Of a stretch of DNA of 61,071 bases, positions 53,363 through 61,071 are shown in pieces. A program made the position numbers and the translations under genes. The stretch covers positions 1 to 61,071 of the forward strand of contig NZ_JAINFJ010000015.1 of the NCBI RefSeq assembly GCF_019966595.1, in the 5' to 3' direction. Within the stretch, counting starts at the first letter, position 1; each line of letters opens with the position of its first letter. This stretch comes from Oricola indica. Its GTDB lineage: Bacteria > Pseudomonadota > Alphaproteobacteria > Rhizobiales > Rhizobiaceae. Below the pieces are notes generated by a model. The model was not told the DNA's origin, searched no databases, and saw only the letters and a program-made list of their open reading frames with translations.

Positions 53363-54265
53363 ATGATGAACATCGCCGCTCCCGCCTATCTGATGCCCGT
53401 TTCCAGCCAGATCGTTCAGGCCGGACAGTTGGTCTCGGAGCCGCATCCCGACCGACTTTTCATCGACGCCCATTTCGGCACCGAGTTGCAGGAGGAGATC
53501 GACAATTTCAGGGAGGGTCACATTCACGGCGCCGTCTATGCGCAGATTCGTGACGTGTTTGCCGGCCCGGAGACACCAACGAGCGGAAGCCTTCCGCTGC
53601 CCGATATCGCCCGGCTGCAGGAGCAGATCGACGCCTGGCAAGTGGGCGTCGATACCGAGATCATTGTCTATGGTCCCTCGCCTGCCCTTGCCGCGCGCGG
53701 ATGGTGGGTTCTCAAATGGGCAGGCCTAGACAATGTTCGCTTCCTTGATGGCGGCCTGCGTGCCTGGGAGTTGGCCGGCGGCGCCGTCGCGCAGGGCGAT
53801 TCCCGGCCGCGCCCGGCGCGAAAATCCAGCCGCGCAAACCTGTCTCCAGGGAATTTGCCGTCGATAGACATCGACGATGTCGAACGGCTCGACGAGCGCA
53901 CGATCCTGATCGATGCGCGCGATGAGACCGCCTATCTATCCGGATGCATCCCCGGGGCAATCAATCTACCGGCGTCCGACCAATGGACGCCGTCCCGCCT
54001 CATGCGGTCGTCAAGCGAGATATCGGAACTTTTCAAGAAGGCCGGTATCACACCGGGCGCCGAAGTCGTCGTCTATTGCGGCGGCGGCGTTCTGTCGGCC
54101 CTCGTCTTCATGACACTGGAAACGGTTGGCATTCAGCCACGCCTCTTTGTCGGCTCCTGGTCGCAATGGAGCAGATTTCAGGAACGCATGGCGAGTAGCG
54201 CGCCTTATCTGCGCCACCTCATCGAAAACGGAAAACAACAGCTCAAAGGGAGGCATCGGGCATGA
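53363..54265 (+). CDS. Two-domain rhodanese (sulfurtransferase)
   Basis: A 300-residue protein with two rhodanese domains. The first is inactive: its loop reads YGPSPALAAR without Cys. The second has the catalytic Cys239 in VVYCGGGVLSALV. Rhodaneses transfer sulfane sulfur from thiosulfate or persulfide. Tandem starts ATG-ATG follow GGGAGGAAA. It overlaps the flavin monooxygenase gene by 4 bases, so the two proteins are produced together. Its job in this cluster is not obvious. Confidence 0.9.
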   Translation: MMNIAAPAYLMPVSSQIVQAGQLVSEPHPDRLFIDAHFGTELQEEIDNFREGHIHGAVYAQIRDVFAGPETPTSGSLPLPDIARLQEQIDAWQVGVDTEIIVYGPSPALAARGWWVLKWAGLDNVRFLDGGLRAWELAGGAVAQGDSRPRPARKSSRANLSPGNLPSIDIDDVERLDERTILIDARDETAYLSGCIPGAINLPASDQWTPSRLMRSSSEISELFKKAGITPGAEVVVYCGGGVLSALVFMTLETVGIQPRLFVGSWSQWSRFQERMASSAPYLRHLIENGKQQLKGRHRA

Positions 54266-56025
54266 ATTCCGAAGCGAACAAGGAAGAAACGCACAGTCAA
54301 CCGGCCGAACTGATCGATGTCGCAATCTGCGGCGGAGGCCCTGTTGGACTTTCGCTTGCCTATCTTCTGGGCCGCGAGGGCATTCGCGTCCGCCTGTTCG
54401 AAAAGCGGGCCGGCACGACCACCCTGCCAAAGGGCCAGTACATGCATGCCCAAACAGCCGAGCTCTACCGGCAATGGGGTATCTGGGACGAACTGGCAAA
54501 CAAGGGCTGGCCAATCAACAAGTCCAATGGACAGGGCTACTATGTCAATATCGCCAGCGGTCCGGTCGCGCAGGTTCGCGCAAATATGGGAAGCGAAGAG
54601 GACTATAAGGAAAAATGGGCTCCGCTAACGCCCGTCTACCCGCGTAAAATCCCTGCCTCCGACTACGAAGCGGCGATCTGCCGCAAAGCGGAAGAATGGC
54701 CGAATGTCGACCTCAACTTCAACCGTCGCGTTACCGATATCCAGGAGGCCGACACTTATCTGGCTCTCGAGGTGCGTGACCAGAATGACGGTTCGCCAGA
54801 GACCGTAAGGGCACGATATGTCGTCGCCTGCGACGGCGCGCACAGCTTCATTCGCAACCGTATCGGCAAGGGCGAAGATAACGGGCCTGCTTTCATCAAC
54901 CAGGTTCTGGTCGAATTCGAAGCGGAACTCGATCATAGCCTCGGCAAGGACGGTTTCTTTCATTCCTTCGTTCTCGATCCGCGCTATGCCGGCTGGTTCG
55001 GCAGCAAACATCCGGAAACCGGGTCATGGCGCTACAGTTTCCGGCATGATGAGGATGAGCTGCCGCATCCCGATGTGGTGCTGGCACGGATTCGCGGGGC
55101 GCTCGGCGAACCCGGCCTGCCGATCAAGGTCATTCGCACCTACCGGTTTGACTATACCACGGGGCTCCTGAGGCGCTGGCGCGAAGGCAATGTGATCTTT
55201 GCCGGCGATGCGGCCCACTGGCATTCGCCTTGGGGCGGCTTCGGTGCGAATTCGGGGATCCAGGATGCCAACAATCTCGCCTGGAAACTCAATCTCGTCA
55301 TCAAGGGCGCGGCTTCGGAAGACCTGCTCGACACCTTTGAGATCGAGCGCAAGTCGAAGGCGTTGCAGACCGTGAAGTCGGCCACCTACAACTCGCTGCA
55401 TTATCAGTCGATCGTACAGTCAGCGCTGGTCGGAGAGCCGCGGCTCTACACCCATGGAGAGGTCAGCGAGGCATGTCAGCAGTTCCTGCAGGAACGCATG
55501 AAGCCGCATGGCGATAATGCCGTGCTTCATACAGGCTATCAGCTCGGCACGGTTTACCGATCTGATTCCGTGATCTGCGACGGCACGACTGCGCCCGATC
55601 CGACGCTGAAAGACTATGTCGAAACGACAATCCCGGGCACCAGAGCCCCGCATGTCTGGTTGCAGACAGGGGATGGCGACACGATTTCCACAATCGACCT
55701 CTACGGTGGCCGGTTTGTTCTCGTGGCGATCGACGAAGCCGCGGCATGGCAGGAAATAGCGGCGGGCATTCGCGACACCTTCGACATCGGCCTTTCGGTC
55801 GCCGATCTGAGCGGACGGGGCGATTACCAGCCGGAAGAACCGAAGTTTTCGCGCATCTACCGGGGAGATGAAGCAGTCTCGATGGTGCTTGTCCGGCCGG
55901 ACGGATACATCGCCGGGCGCTTCCGCGGCGATGTGCAACGCGACGGCCGCCGTTTTCTACACGACGCCTTCCGGCAGATACTCGGCAAGGACGCCGCTTC
56001 CGCGAAGGAAGAACTCGCTGCCTGA
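54262..56025 (+). CDS. FAD-dependent aromatic hydroxylase (MhpA/PheA type)
   Basis: A 587-residue class A flavoprotein monooxygenase. It has the FAD dinucleotide site GGGPVG (residues 24-29), the DG motif CDGAHSFIRNRIG, and the GD motif GDAAHWHSPWGGFGANSGIQ. The C-terminal 150 residues look like the thioredoxin-like domain of phenol hydroxylase-type members. Such enzymes add hydroxyl to an activated aromatic ring with NAD(P)H and oxygen. Direct operon coupling to a rhodanese is unusual. It is the end of the two-gene operon. Confidence 0.9.
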   Translation: MNSEANKEETHSQPAELIDVAICGGGPVGLSLAYLLGREGIRVRLFEKRAGTTTLPKGQYMHAQTAELYRQWGIWDELANKGWPINKSNGQGYYVNIASGPVAQVRANMGSEEDYKEKWAPLTPVYPRKIPASDYEAAICRKAEEWPNVDLNFNRRVTDIQEADTYLALEVRDQNDGSPETVRARYVVACDGAHSFIRNRIGKGEDNGPAFINQVLVEFEAELDHSLGKDGFFHSFVLDPRYAGWFGSKHPETGSWRYSFRHDEDELPHPDVVLARIRGALGEPGLPIKVIRTYRFDYTTGLLRRWREGNVIFAGDAAHWHSPWGGFGANSGIQDANNLAWKLNLVIKGAASEDLLDTFEIERKSKALQTVKSATYNSLHYQSIVQSALVGEPRLYTHGEVSEACQQFLQERMKPHGDNAVLHTGYQLGTVYRSDSVICDGTTAPDPTLKDYVETTIPGTRAPHVWLQTGDGDTISTIDLYGGRFVLVAIDEAAAWQEIAAGIRDTFDIGLSVADLSGRGDYQPEEPKFSRIYRGDEAVSMVLVRPDGYIAGRFRGDVQRDGRRFLHDAFRQILGKDAASAKEELAA

Positions 56026-56050
56026 GTTGCCCGGGTTTTACATGACGAAG

Positions 56051-56079
56051 GGGCGCGGCTTGGATACCACGCCGCGCCC
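56051..56079 (+). terminator. Hairpin after the monooxygenase gene
   Basis: A perfect 9-base stem (GGGCGCGGC with GCCGCGCCC) and 11-base loop, 26 bases past the monooxygenase stop. No T run follows, so termination may be weak or Rho-dependent. Confidence 0.45.
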
Positions 56080-56175
56080 GACCCATGCACGTGTTATTGA
56101 AAAGTGAATCGCCGCTGTATTCATGTTCAATTGAGCGAATATAGTCAGATGTCACACCCCCTCCGCCGCCACTCA

Positions 56176-56560
56176 TCAACAATTCAGATCCTTGTGGCGA
56201 CGACCAATTCCACAGCGCCCATTTCCTCTTCGGCCCATGGTCCCTACAAAGTCGGTTCCTATGGTGATATGTGTGATGTCGGCGACCCAAAGTTGGTTGG
56301 GACCGTGAACCTCAAGATTCCGTGCCACATTGTGGTAGATCGGGCTGTCGTGATCACGGATCCATGCAGGTTTCTCTGCGATCCTTCGCGGCAGGACTAT
56401 CCCGCCGCTACCGTGGCAGACTTTCTCACCGCCACTCCTAGCGCAGGACGGATTGCGTCGCGTGTTGATCTGAATGAAGCAATACGGGCATTTGTAGTGA
56501 CATTGAATAATGAAACATCACAGTTTTGCCCTTCGTTTGCTGGGTTCGATCATATGGAGA
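56176..56560 (-). pseudogene. IS3-family transposase relic
   Basis: On the minus strand the frame reads IVLPRRIAEKPAWIRDHDSP, IYHNVARNLEVHGPNQLWVA and DITHITIGTDFVGT, the start of the rve integrase domain of IS3-type OrfB (PNQLWVADxTYI). It then turns into unrelated residues and stops at 56176-56178. The upstream frame is degraded. The plus-strand frame across this region is only its shadow. It marks the right edge of the catabolic region. Confidence 0.72.
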
Positions 56561-56613
56561 TGGTCGAGGTCGAATGACTAATATGGTCAATATCGATTAT
56601 CATTGGAGGACTT

Positions 56614-57741
56614 TCAGTCATTGAAAGCGAAAACCAGTGGCAAACCGAACAACGACGCCCACGCCCTGACGTTCGCTTTCTGGATCGGGACGATGTTGGC
56701 GTCGCCGGTCCACCAGCCATTGCCTGTCGCCACGATGACATCCGGGTTAAAGAGCACGGACTGAACGATCGGCCACACGATGAGCTGCTCATAGCAGATC
56801 AAGGGCGCGATCGACGTTCCGGCAAATCTGCCGGTGGGGTTGCCGAAGAACTGCGCTGATGCGCCGCCCGAGGCCCAGGGCCGCCACATCGATATCGGCA
56901 CCGGCATCCGCTCCCTATAGGAGATCCTTGCCCCTTCGCCCGTCAGCTCGATCATGACATTGTCATAGCCGCTCTCGTTGATGACAACGGCGCCGCCGGC
57001 GACGATGGCATCGAGGCCGACCAGGTTTCGGGTCCAGAGGCGCTCCGTGGTCGGCGTCCAGATCCCGAGCGCGCTTTCAGGCAGAACAACTGTGCTGGCA
57101 CCATTCCCCACGGCGCGTCTGACAAGCGCGACCGTCGTCATATGCTGAGCGTAGTCGGCATGGTTTCCGGCAACCTGGTAATCGAACGCCGTATCAATTC
57201 CGACCCATCCCTCCGGCGGTTCGGGATCGGTCCAGGTGAATGAGGAAAGCGCAAAGGCCACGCCCATTGCGACACCCGCCAGCGGCCAGGCGCGTGTGGT
57301 CATAGCCGAAAGGCCAACGGCCGTGGCCGTCAGTCCTGCCCAGCCCCAGCCGGGGAAGAGCACGCCGGCCGCGGTGATCGGACTGGCCCACCCGACGATG
57401 CCGAATGGCGGCACGCTCATCAACGTCGCCGCCACCAGGTATCGCAGCGGCCGATGCCATCCAGGCTTCGGCGACCACAGCACTGTATGAACCACAACGA
57501 ACAGCAGCGATGCGGCAATCCAGAGACCGAGCCCCACCCAGATATCGCTCGCATAGAAAATCGATACGCCGATGGGCAAGCCTCTCGAAGCCGCCATGAA
57601 ATAAGCCATCGAAACAAGGCCGGCGACCAGGCGCGACGGCGCAAAAGCCCAGAGTGCGGGAAACAGACACGCGATCGGAAGCAGAAGCACTTCGCCGCTC
57701 CATCCGATGGCGCCGACCGCCGCAGCCGCGGCGATGAACAT
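56614..57741 (-). CDS. traB: Conjugal transfer protein TraB
   Basis: About 375 residues: seven or so N-terminal membrane segments and a C-terminal nitrilase-like region (VVLPESALGIW, APLICYEQL, NGWWTGDANIVPIQ) resembling apolipoprotein N-acyltransferase. This combination matches TraB of rhizobial and Agrobacterium plasmids. The ATG at 57741 is chosen since it follows the traF stop; an earlier start at 57837 would overlap traF by about 80 bases. Here traH, which normally follows, is missing; the IS3 relic stands in its place. Confidence 0.85.
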   Translation of the reverse strand: MFIAAAAAVGAIGWSGEVLLLPIACLFPALWAFAPSRLVAGLVSMAYFMAASRGLPIGVSIFYASDIWVGLGLWIAASLLFVVVHTVLWSPKPGWHRPLRYLVAATLMSVPPFGIVGWASPITAAGVLFPGWGWAGLTATAVGLSAMTTRAWPLAGVAMGVAFALSSFTWTDPEPPEGWVGIDTAFDYQVAGNHADYAQHMTTVALVRRAVGNGASTVVLPESALGIWTPTTERLWTRNLVGLDAIVAGGAVVINESGYDNVMIELTGEGARISYRERMPVPISMWRPWASGGASAQFFGNPTGRFAGTSIAPLICYEQLIVWPIVQSVLFNPDVIVATGNGWWTGDANIVPIQKANVRAWASLFGLPLVFAFND

Positions 57742-57757
57742 CACCGCGGTGAACAGG

Positions 57758-58288
57758 CTACGGCTCGAGGGTAAGAACCGGTTCCGCCAGGCCGAGAACT
57801 CCGCTTGCGGGGATCGGCCCGAAATATCGCGAGTCATAGGACCCCTCATAATCTGAATGAAGAAGCAGCTTGCCGGCCGGCACGACGCCGCCGGTGAAAG
57901 GCGTGAGCGCCCTGCCCACCCCGTCCACTGGCTGCAGCCCCGAACTCGGCAGGGGGCGCCCGTCGATCGTCACCGACGAACCGATCCCGATGGTCTGCCC
58001 GGGCAGCGCGACGACGGTTTTGATGAGAGGGCTGCGCCAACCGGGGCACAGGCCCGGGCGGATGTAGCCACGCTCGAAAGCCAGATCGAAGGTCGCGGTC
58101 TGCGGCGGGCAAATGAAGACCAGGTCCCCGACACGAACATCACGGTGGAGCACATGGATCCGCCAAAAACCGAGCGGATAGCTGGGCGATAAGTTCACCC
58201 GCAGTCTGGCGCCATAGCCGACAGCGAAGAGTGCGACCGGAACGGCCACGAGAGCTGCAACAATTGCGATGCGCCTGCGCCGGATCAC
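57758..58288 (-). CDS. traF: Conjugal transfer peptidase TraF
   Basis: A 176-residue signal-peptidase-like protease (S26 family). An N-terminal membrane anchor ([20 protein letters not shown]) precedes the catalytic Ser in [13 protein letters not shown]. The Lys lies in [16 protein letters not shown]. In rhizobial plasmids TraF matures (cyclises) the pilin TrbC. It overlaps traA by 4 bases and precedes traB by a few bases. Confidence 0.9.
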   Translation of the reverse strand: MIRRRRIAIVAALVAVPVALFAVGYGARLRVNLSPSYPLGFWRIHVLHRDVRVGDLVFICPPQTATFDLAFERGYIRPGLCPGWRSPLIKTVVALPGQTIGIGSSVTIDGRPLPSSGLQPVDGVGRALTPFTGGVVPAGKLLLHSDYEGSYDSRYFGPIPASGVLGLAEPVLTLEP

Positions 58289-61071
58289 TGTTTCAGCCTC
58301 TGGCTCTTGGTCTGCGTTTGTCGCATCGCCTCGGACTGTTTCAGGGCCTGCTGCGTGCGCTCATGGGCGGCCAACTGCTGGCCGGCGCGCATGGTCGGCC
58401 ATGCGGTGCTGAGCTTTTCCCGATCGCCGGACGACATGCCTTGCGCTGCCTTGTCGAACGTCGACCCCGTCGGGTCCTGGGCTGCACTGCCGAGTAACGT
58501 ACGCACGCCAAAACGCTCCGAAACCGCCTTGTTGAAGGTGTCGAGTTCGGCCTTCACCATGCGGTCGGCCAACGCAAATCCCAGCGCGGCAGGAAGGTCG
58601 TTCCTGTCGATGGCGTCGCGGACCTTTTCCATTGCCAGCGCCGCGGCCGGCGACAGGGACGGGATATCGATCGAGGTTCGCTTGCGGTGTCCTTCTTCTT
58701 CCAGCCTGTACCTGGCGGTCGCCCTCTCCCTCATGTCGAGATAGCGTTCGAGGTCCTTGCGCAGCGCCGGCACGTTGACTTCCGCCACGCGCCGGTCTTC
58801 GCGGTCCGCGCGGCTCGCCAGCAACCCTTCTCGGCCCTTGAGCGCGCCGAAGCTTGCCGCATTGCGCTCGATCTCACCCAGTCGCTGACGGGCGACGTTC
58901 GGGTCTTCGACGACGGCCTCCATGCGCATAGCCTTGAAGGCGCCTTCGGGATCCGCATAGACGAGGCGGATGCGGTCGGAGAAATTGTCCCATTGCTTTT
59001 GCAGGGCGGGATCGGATTGCAGCTTTTCGTCCGTGACGTCGGCAACCAACATTGTGAAACTGGAAATGCCCTTGACCATCGGCGCGGCCTTTCTGGTTGA
59101 TTGCGGGGACTGGTGAAGCGGTCGATCGACAAGGCCGAGGCGCGCACCAGCGGCCCGAAGCCGAAGGCCGAGATCGACGAGTTTCTGTTTCTGCCGGATC
59201 GTCCATTGGACCCGGTCCCGCATCAGCGTTCGCGCGACACGCACGAGGTGCAGACCGCGATTGTTGGCGAACCGGAGCGCATGGGCGTAGAAGCGGCCGC
59301 CCGCATAGTCGAGGGTGACTTCCTTGGCGTTCTTCCGGGAGAGGAGCTTCTCGAGGCCGCCGGCGAGGTGAAAGGACCGGCTGCCATAATAGAGAGCCAT
59401 GTCTTCCCGGTGGCGCGTCATCGCGACATAGGTCAGGTGCCGGTCGAGCGAGAGCGATGCCAGAACCTTCACGCGATCGACCGTCGCGCCCTGGGATTTG
59501 TGGATCGTCGTGGCATAGCCGTGATCGAGGTTGCGATAGAAGCGCTGGTCGACGATTACACGGGTTGCCCCCTCCCCGTCCCCGACCGTCGCAACGATGC
59601 GGCCCGGCGCGGCCTCGACGACCTTTGCGATCATGCCGTTCTTGACGCCGAGCGAGCCTTCGTTCTTGAGGAAAACGATCTGGTCGCCGGCGGCAAACTG
59701 CCTGGTTCCCTCTTCGGTCCTGAAGGCGTGGCCGGTTTCGATGAGGCCGCGCTCGACGAGCTTTTCACGCGCCATCGTGTTGAGCTCGCGGACATCACGG
59801 CGCAGATGCGCGAGGATCAAACTCGACTTCTCCGGATCGTAGTCCCGGTTCCAGTCGGCAATGAGGGTTTCGACCGCATCGGCTTTCAGCGTTTGCGAAA
59901 TCAGCTTGCCCTTGGCGCGATACGCAGAGAGCGCTTCCGTCACCCGACCACGCGCCAGATCGAGCGACGCGGCCCGCATCCATGGTTCATTCTGACGATA
60001 GATGGTTTCGAGCTCGGCATAGCCGGTGCGTTCGACAATCGCCCGGAACGCAGCACCCGCCTCGATCGGCTGCAGCTGCTCGGCGTCACCGACAAGGATC
60101 AGTTTCGCGCCGGACCTGGTGACCGCTTCAACGAAGGTCGCCATCTGCCGGGACGAGACCATGCCCGCTTCGTCGAGAACGAAGACAGTCTTGTCATCGA
60201 GACGCCGGCGGCCCTGTTGCCAACCCAGCTCCCAGGAAGCGAGCGTGCGCGACGGGATGCCGGCTTCCTTTTCCAGACCCTCGGCCGCCTTGCCCGCAAG
60301 CGCGCCACCGACGACTTTGTAGCCGCCCAGTTCCCAGGCTTCGCGGGCGGCCTTCATCATCGTGGTCTTGCCGGCCCCTGCCCGGCCGACGACGGTTGCG
60401 ATCCGCTCGGCGCCCGCCACATGCTCGATGGCCGTCCGCTGCTCGTCCGACAACCGTTCATGCCGGCCAAAGACGGCTTCCAAAACCGTCGCCCGGACTT
60501 CGAACCCGCCCTTTCCCGAAAGCCAGTCCGCGCGGCTGACCATTTCGGCCTCGAGCCTGATCATCGCCCGTGTGGTCAGCCGTGCCGGAACACGCGCGCC
60601 TGTCGCGAAGTCAATGGTCTCTTCGGCGAGCTTCAGGCATTCCGGGCTTTCCGCAATCCGCGCCAGGAGCCGCTGGAAGCTTCCGGGATCGTCGACATAG
60701 CGATGCAGGACCTTGGCGATGTCGCGCTGATTGAAAACGCTCTTTTCCGAGGTGAGAATGTCGAGCACCAGCTCGGGACGGGCCTCGATGCGCGCGGCGT
60801 TCTTTTGCCGTTGCGCCTCATGAAGGGCGAGCCGTTCGAGATCGATGGCGCTCGCCTTGGTCTCGGCCTTGCGCTGAAGCGCCTTTGCTGCAACGCCGAT
60901 ATGGGTGGTCGGCTCGATGTCGATACCGCGCTCGGTATAGGAGCGGCCATCGACACGGATTTCCAAACCGGCAAGGGCAAGGTGGTGGTTCTGGAGATCG
61001 AGCCATCTTTGCCGTTGCTCGAGGAATTCAGGTTTCTCACCGGACCAGAGCTTGTACTGGATTTTTCCGGT
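58285..61071 (-). CDS. traA: Conjugal transfer relaxase/helicase TraA, truncated by window end
   Basis: A 928-codon partial frame (open to the window end) of the TraA relaxase-helicase. The visible start reads [20 protein letters not shown] and [17 protein letters not shown], the end of the MobA/MobL relaxase domain. The RecD-like helicase has Walker [44 protein letters not shown] and [15 protein letters not shown]. TraA nicks oriT and unwinds the plasmid for transfer. The nicking tyrosine/His motifs lie outside the window. traA, traF and traB form one operon. Confidence 0.93.
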   Translation of the reverse strand, partial: TGKIQYKLWSGEKPEFLEQRQRWLDLQNHHLALAGLEIRVDGRSYTERGIDIEPTTHIGVAAKALQRKAETKASAIDLERLALHEAQRQKNAARIEARPELVLDILTSEKSVFNQRDIAKVLHRYVDDPGSFQRLLARIAESPECLKLAEETIDFATGARVPARLTTRAMIRLEAEMVSRADWLSGKGGFEVRATVLEAVFGRHERLSDEQRTAIEHVAGAERIATVVGRAGAGKTTMMKAAREAWELGGYKVVGGALAGKAAEGLEKEAGIPSRTLASWELGWQQGRRRLDDKTVFVLDEAGMVSSRQMATFVEAVTRSGAKLILVGDAEQLQPIEAGAAFRAIVERTGYAELETIYRQNEPWMRAASLDLARGRVTEALSAYRAKGKLISQTLKADAVETLIADWNRDYDPEKSSLILAHLRRDVRELNTMAREKLVERGLIETGHAFRTEEGTRQFAAGDQIVFLKNEGSLGVKNGMIAKVVEAAPGRIVATVGDGEGATRVIVDQRFYRNLDHGYATTIHKSQGATVDRVKVLASLSLDRHLTYVAMTRHREDMALYYGSRSFHLAGGLEKLLSRKNAKEVTLDYAGGRFYAHALRFANNRGLHLVRVARTLMRDRVQWTIRQKQKLVDLGLRLRAAGARLGLVDRPLHQSPQSTRKAAPMVKGISSFTMLVADVTDEKLQSDPALQKQWDNFSDRIRLVYADPEGAFKAMRMEAVVEDPNVARQRLGEIERNAASFGALKGREGLLASRADREDRRVAEVNVPALRKDLERYLDMRERATARYRLEEEGHRKRTSIDIPSLSPAAALAMEKVRDAIDRNDLPAALGFALADRMVKAELDTFNKAVSERFGVRTLLGSAAQDPTGSTFDKAAQGMSSGDREKLSTAWPTMRAGQQLAAHERTQQALKQSEAMRQTQTKSQRLKQ

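Noticed and set aside
56104-56577. Plus-strand frame of 157 codons before traB
   Set aside because: It is the complement of the IS3 transposase relic, whose NQLWVADITHI motif is on the minus strand.

Overview
The window looks like part of a large conjugative plasmid from an alphaproteobacterium of the Rhizobium/Agrobacterium kind (Hyphomicrobiales). Both ends carry a rhizobial-type conjugation locus: a LuxR-type regulator fragment (traR-like) and its antiactivator traM at the left, and traB, traF and most of traA at the right. Everything between (about 1.2-56.6 kb) is catabolic and GC-rich, with strong AGGAG-type ribosome sites and many 1-8 base gene overlaps.

Region by region. 0-1.9 kb: traR, traM, a dense hairpin element that may be a structured RNA, and an IS630 relic. 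1.9-5.9 kb (minus): malyl/methylmalyl-CoA lyase, mesaconyl-CoA hydratase, a metallo-beta-lactamase-fold hydrolase and a second CoA-ester lyase. 6.0-11.8 kb (plus): enoyl-CoA hydratase and a complete branched-chain-amino-acid-type ABC importer. 11.9-16.6 kb (minus): crotonase, acyl-CoA ligase and three SDR dehydrogenases, divergent from a TetR regulator. 17.5-24.4 kb (minus): crotonase, two acyl-CoA dehydrogenases, ligase, MmgE/PrpD protein and SDR. 24.5-32.0 kb (minus): two SDRs, two MaoC-fold proteins, a thiolase-fold protein without the nucleophilic Cys plus a DUF35 partner, an acyl-CoA dehydrogenase and an ADP-forming acyl-CoA synthetase. 32.2-39.1 kb: EamA exporter, NmrA-like protein, acyl-CoA dehydrogenase, NIPSNAP protein, and an operon of EthD-like protein, a 53-codon ORF, etfB, etfA and a family III CoA-transferase. 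39.2-41.5 kb: an operon cut by an IS21 relic that itself abuts an IS110 fragment. 41.6-51.4 kb (minus): an unknown permease, then CoA-transferase, two MaoC proteins, a TAXI-TRAP transporter, a 69-residue membrane protein, CoA ligase and thiolase. 51.5-56.0 kb: two IclR regulators and a rhodanese/flavin monooxygenase pair. 56.2-56.6 kb: IS3-family relic.

How it works together (inference): a substrate enters by the ABC or TRAP importer, is converted to a CoA thioester, and is degraded by repeated dehydrogenation, hydration, alcohol oxidation and C-C cleavage. EtfAB takes electrons from the acyl-CoA dehydrogenases. C4/C5 products can be handled through mesaconyl-CoA and methylmalyl-CoA to propionyl-CoA or acetyl-CoA plus glyoxylate. 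The substrate is not identifiable from sequence alone. A recurrent operator-like palindrome, CTAAC-N4-GTTCG/GTTAG, sits in front of essentially every operon between 5.9 and 39.1 kb, including tetR. It points to one regulon controlled by the TetR protein, which is the most notable feature of the window.
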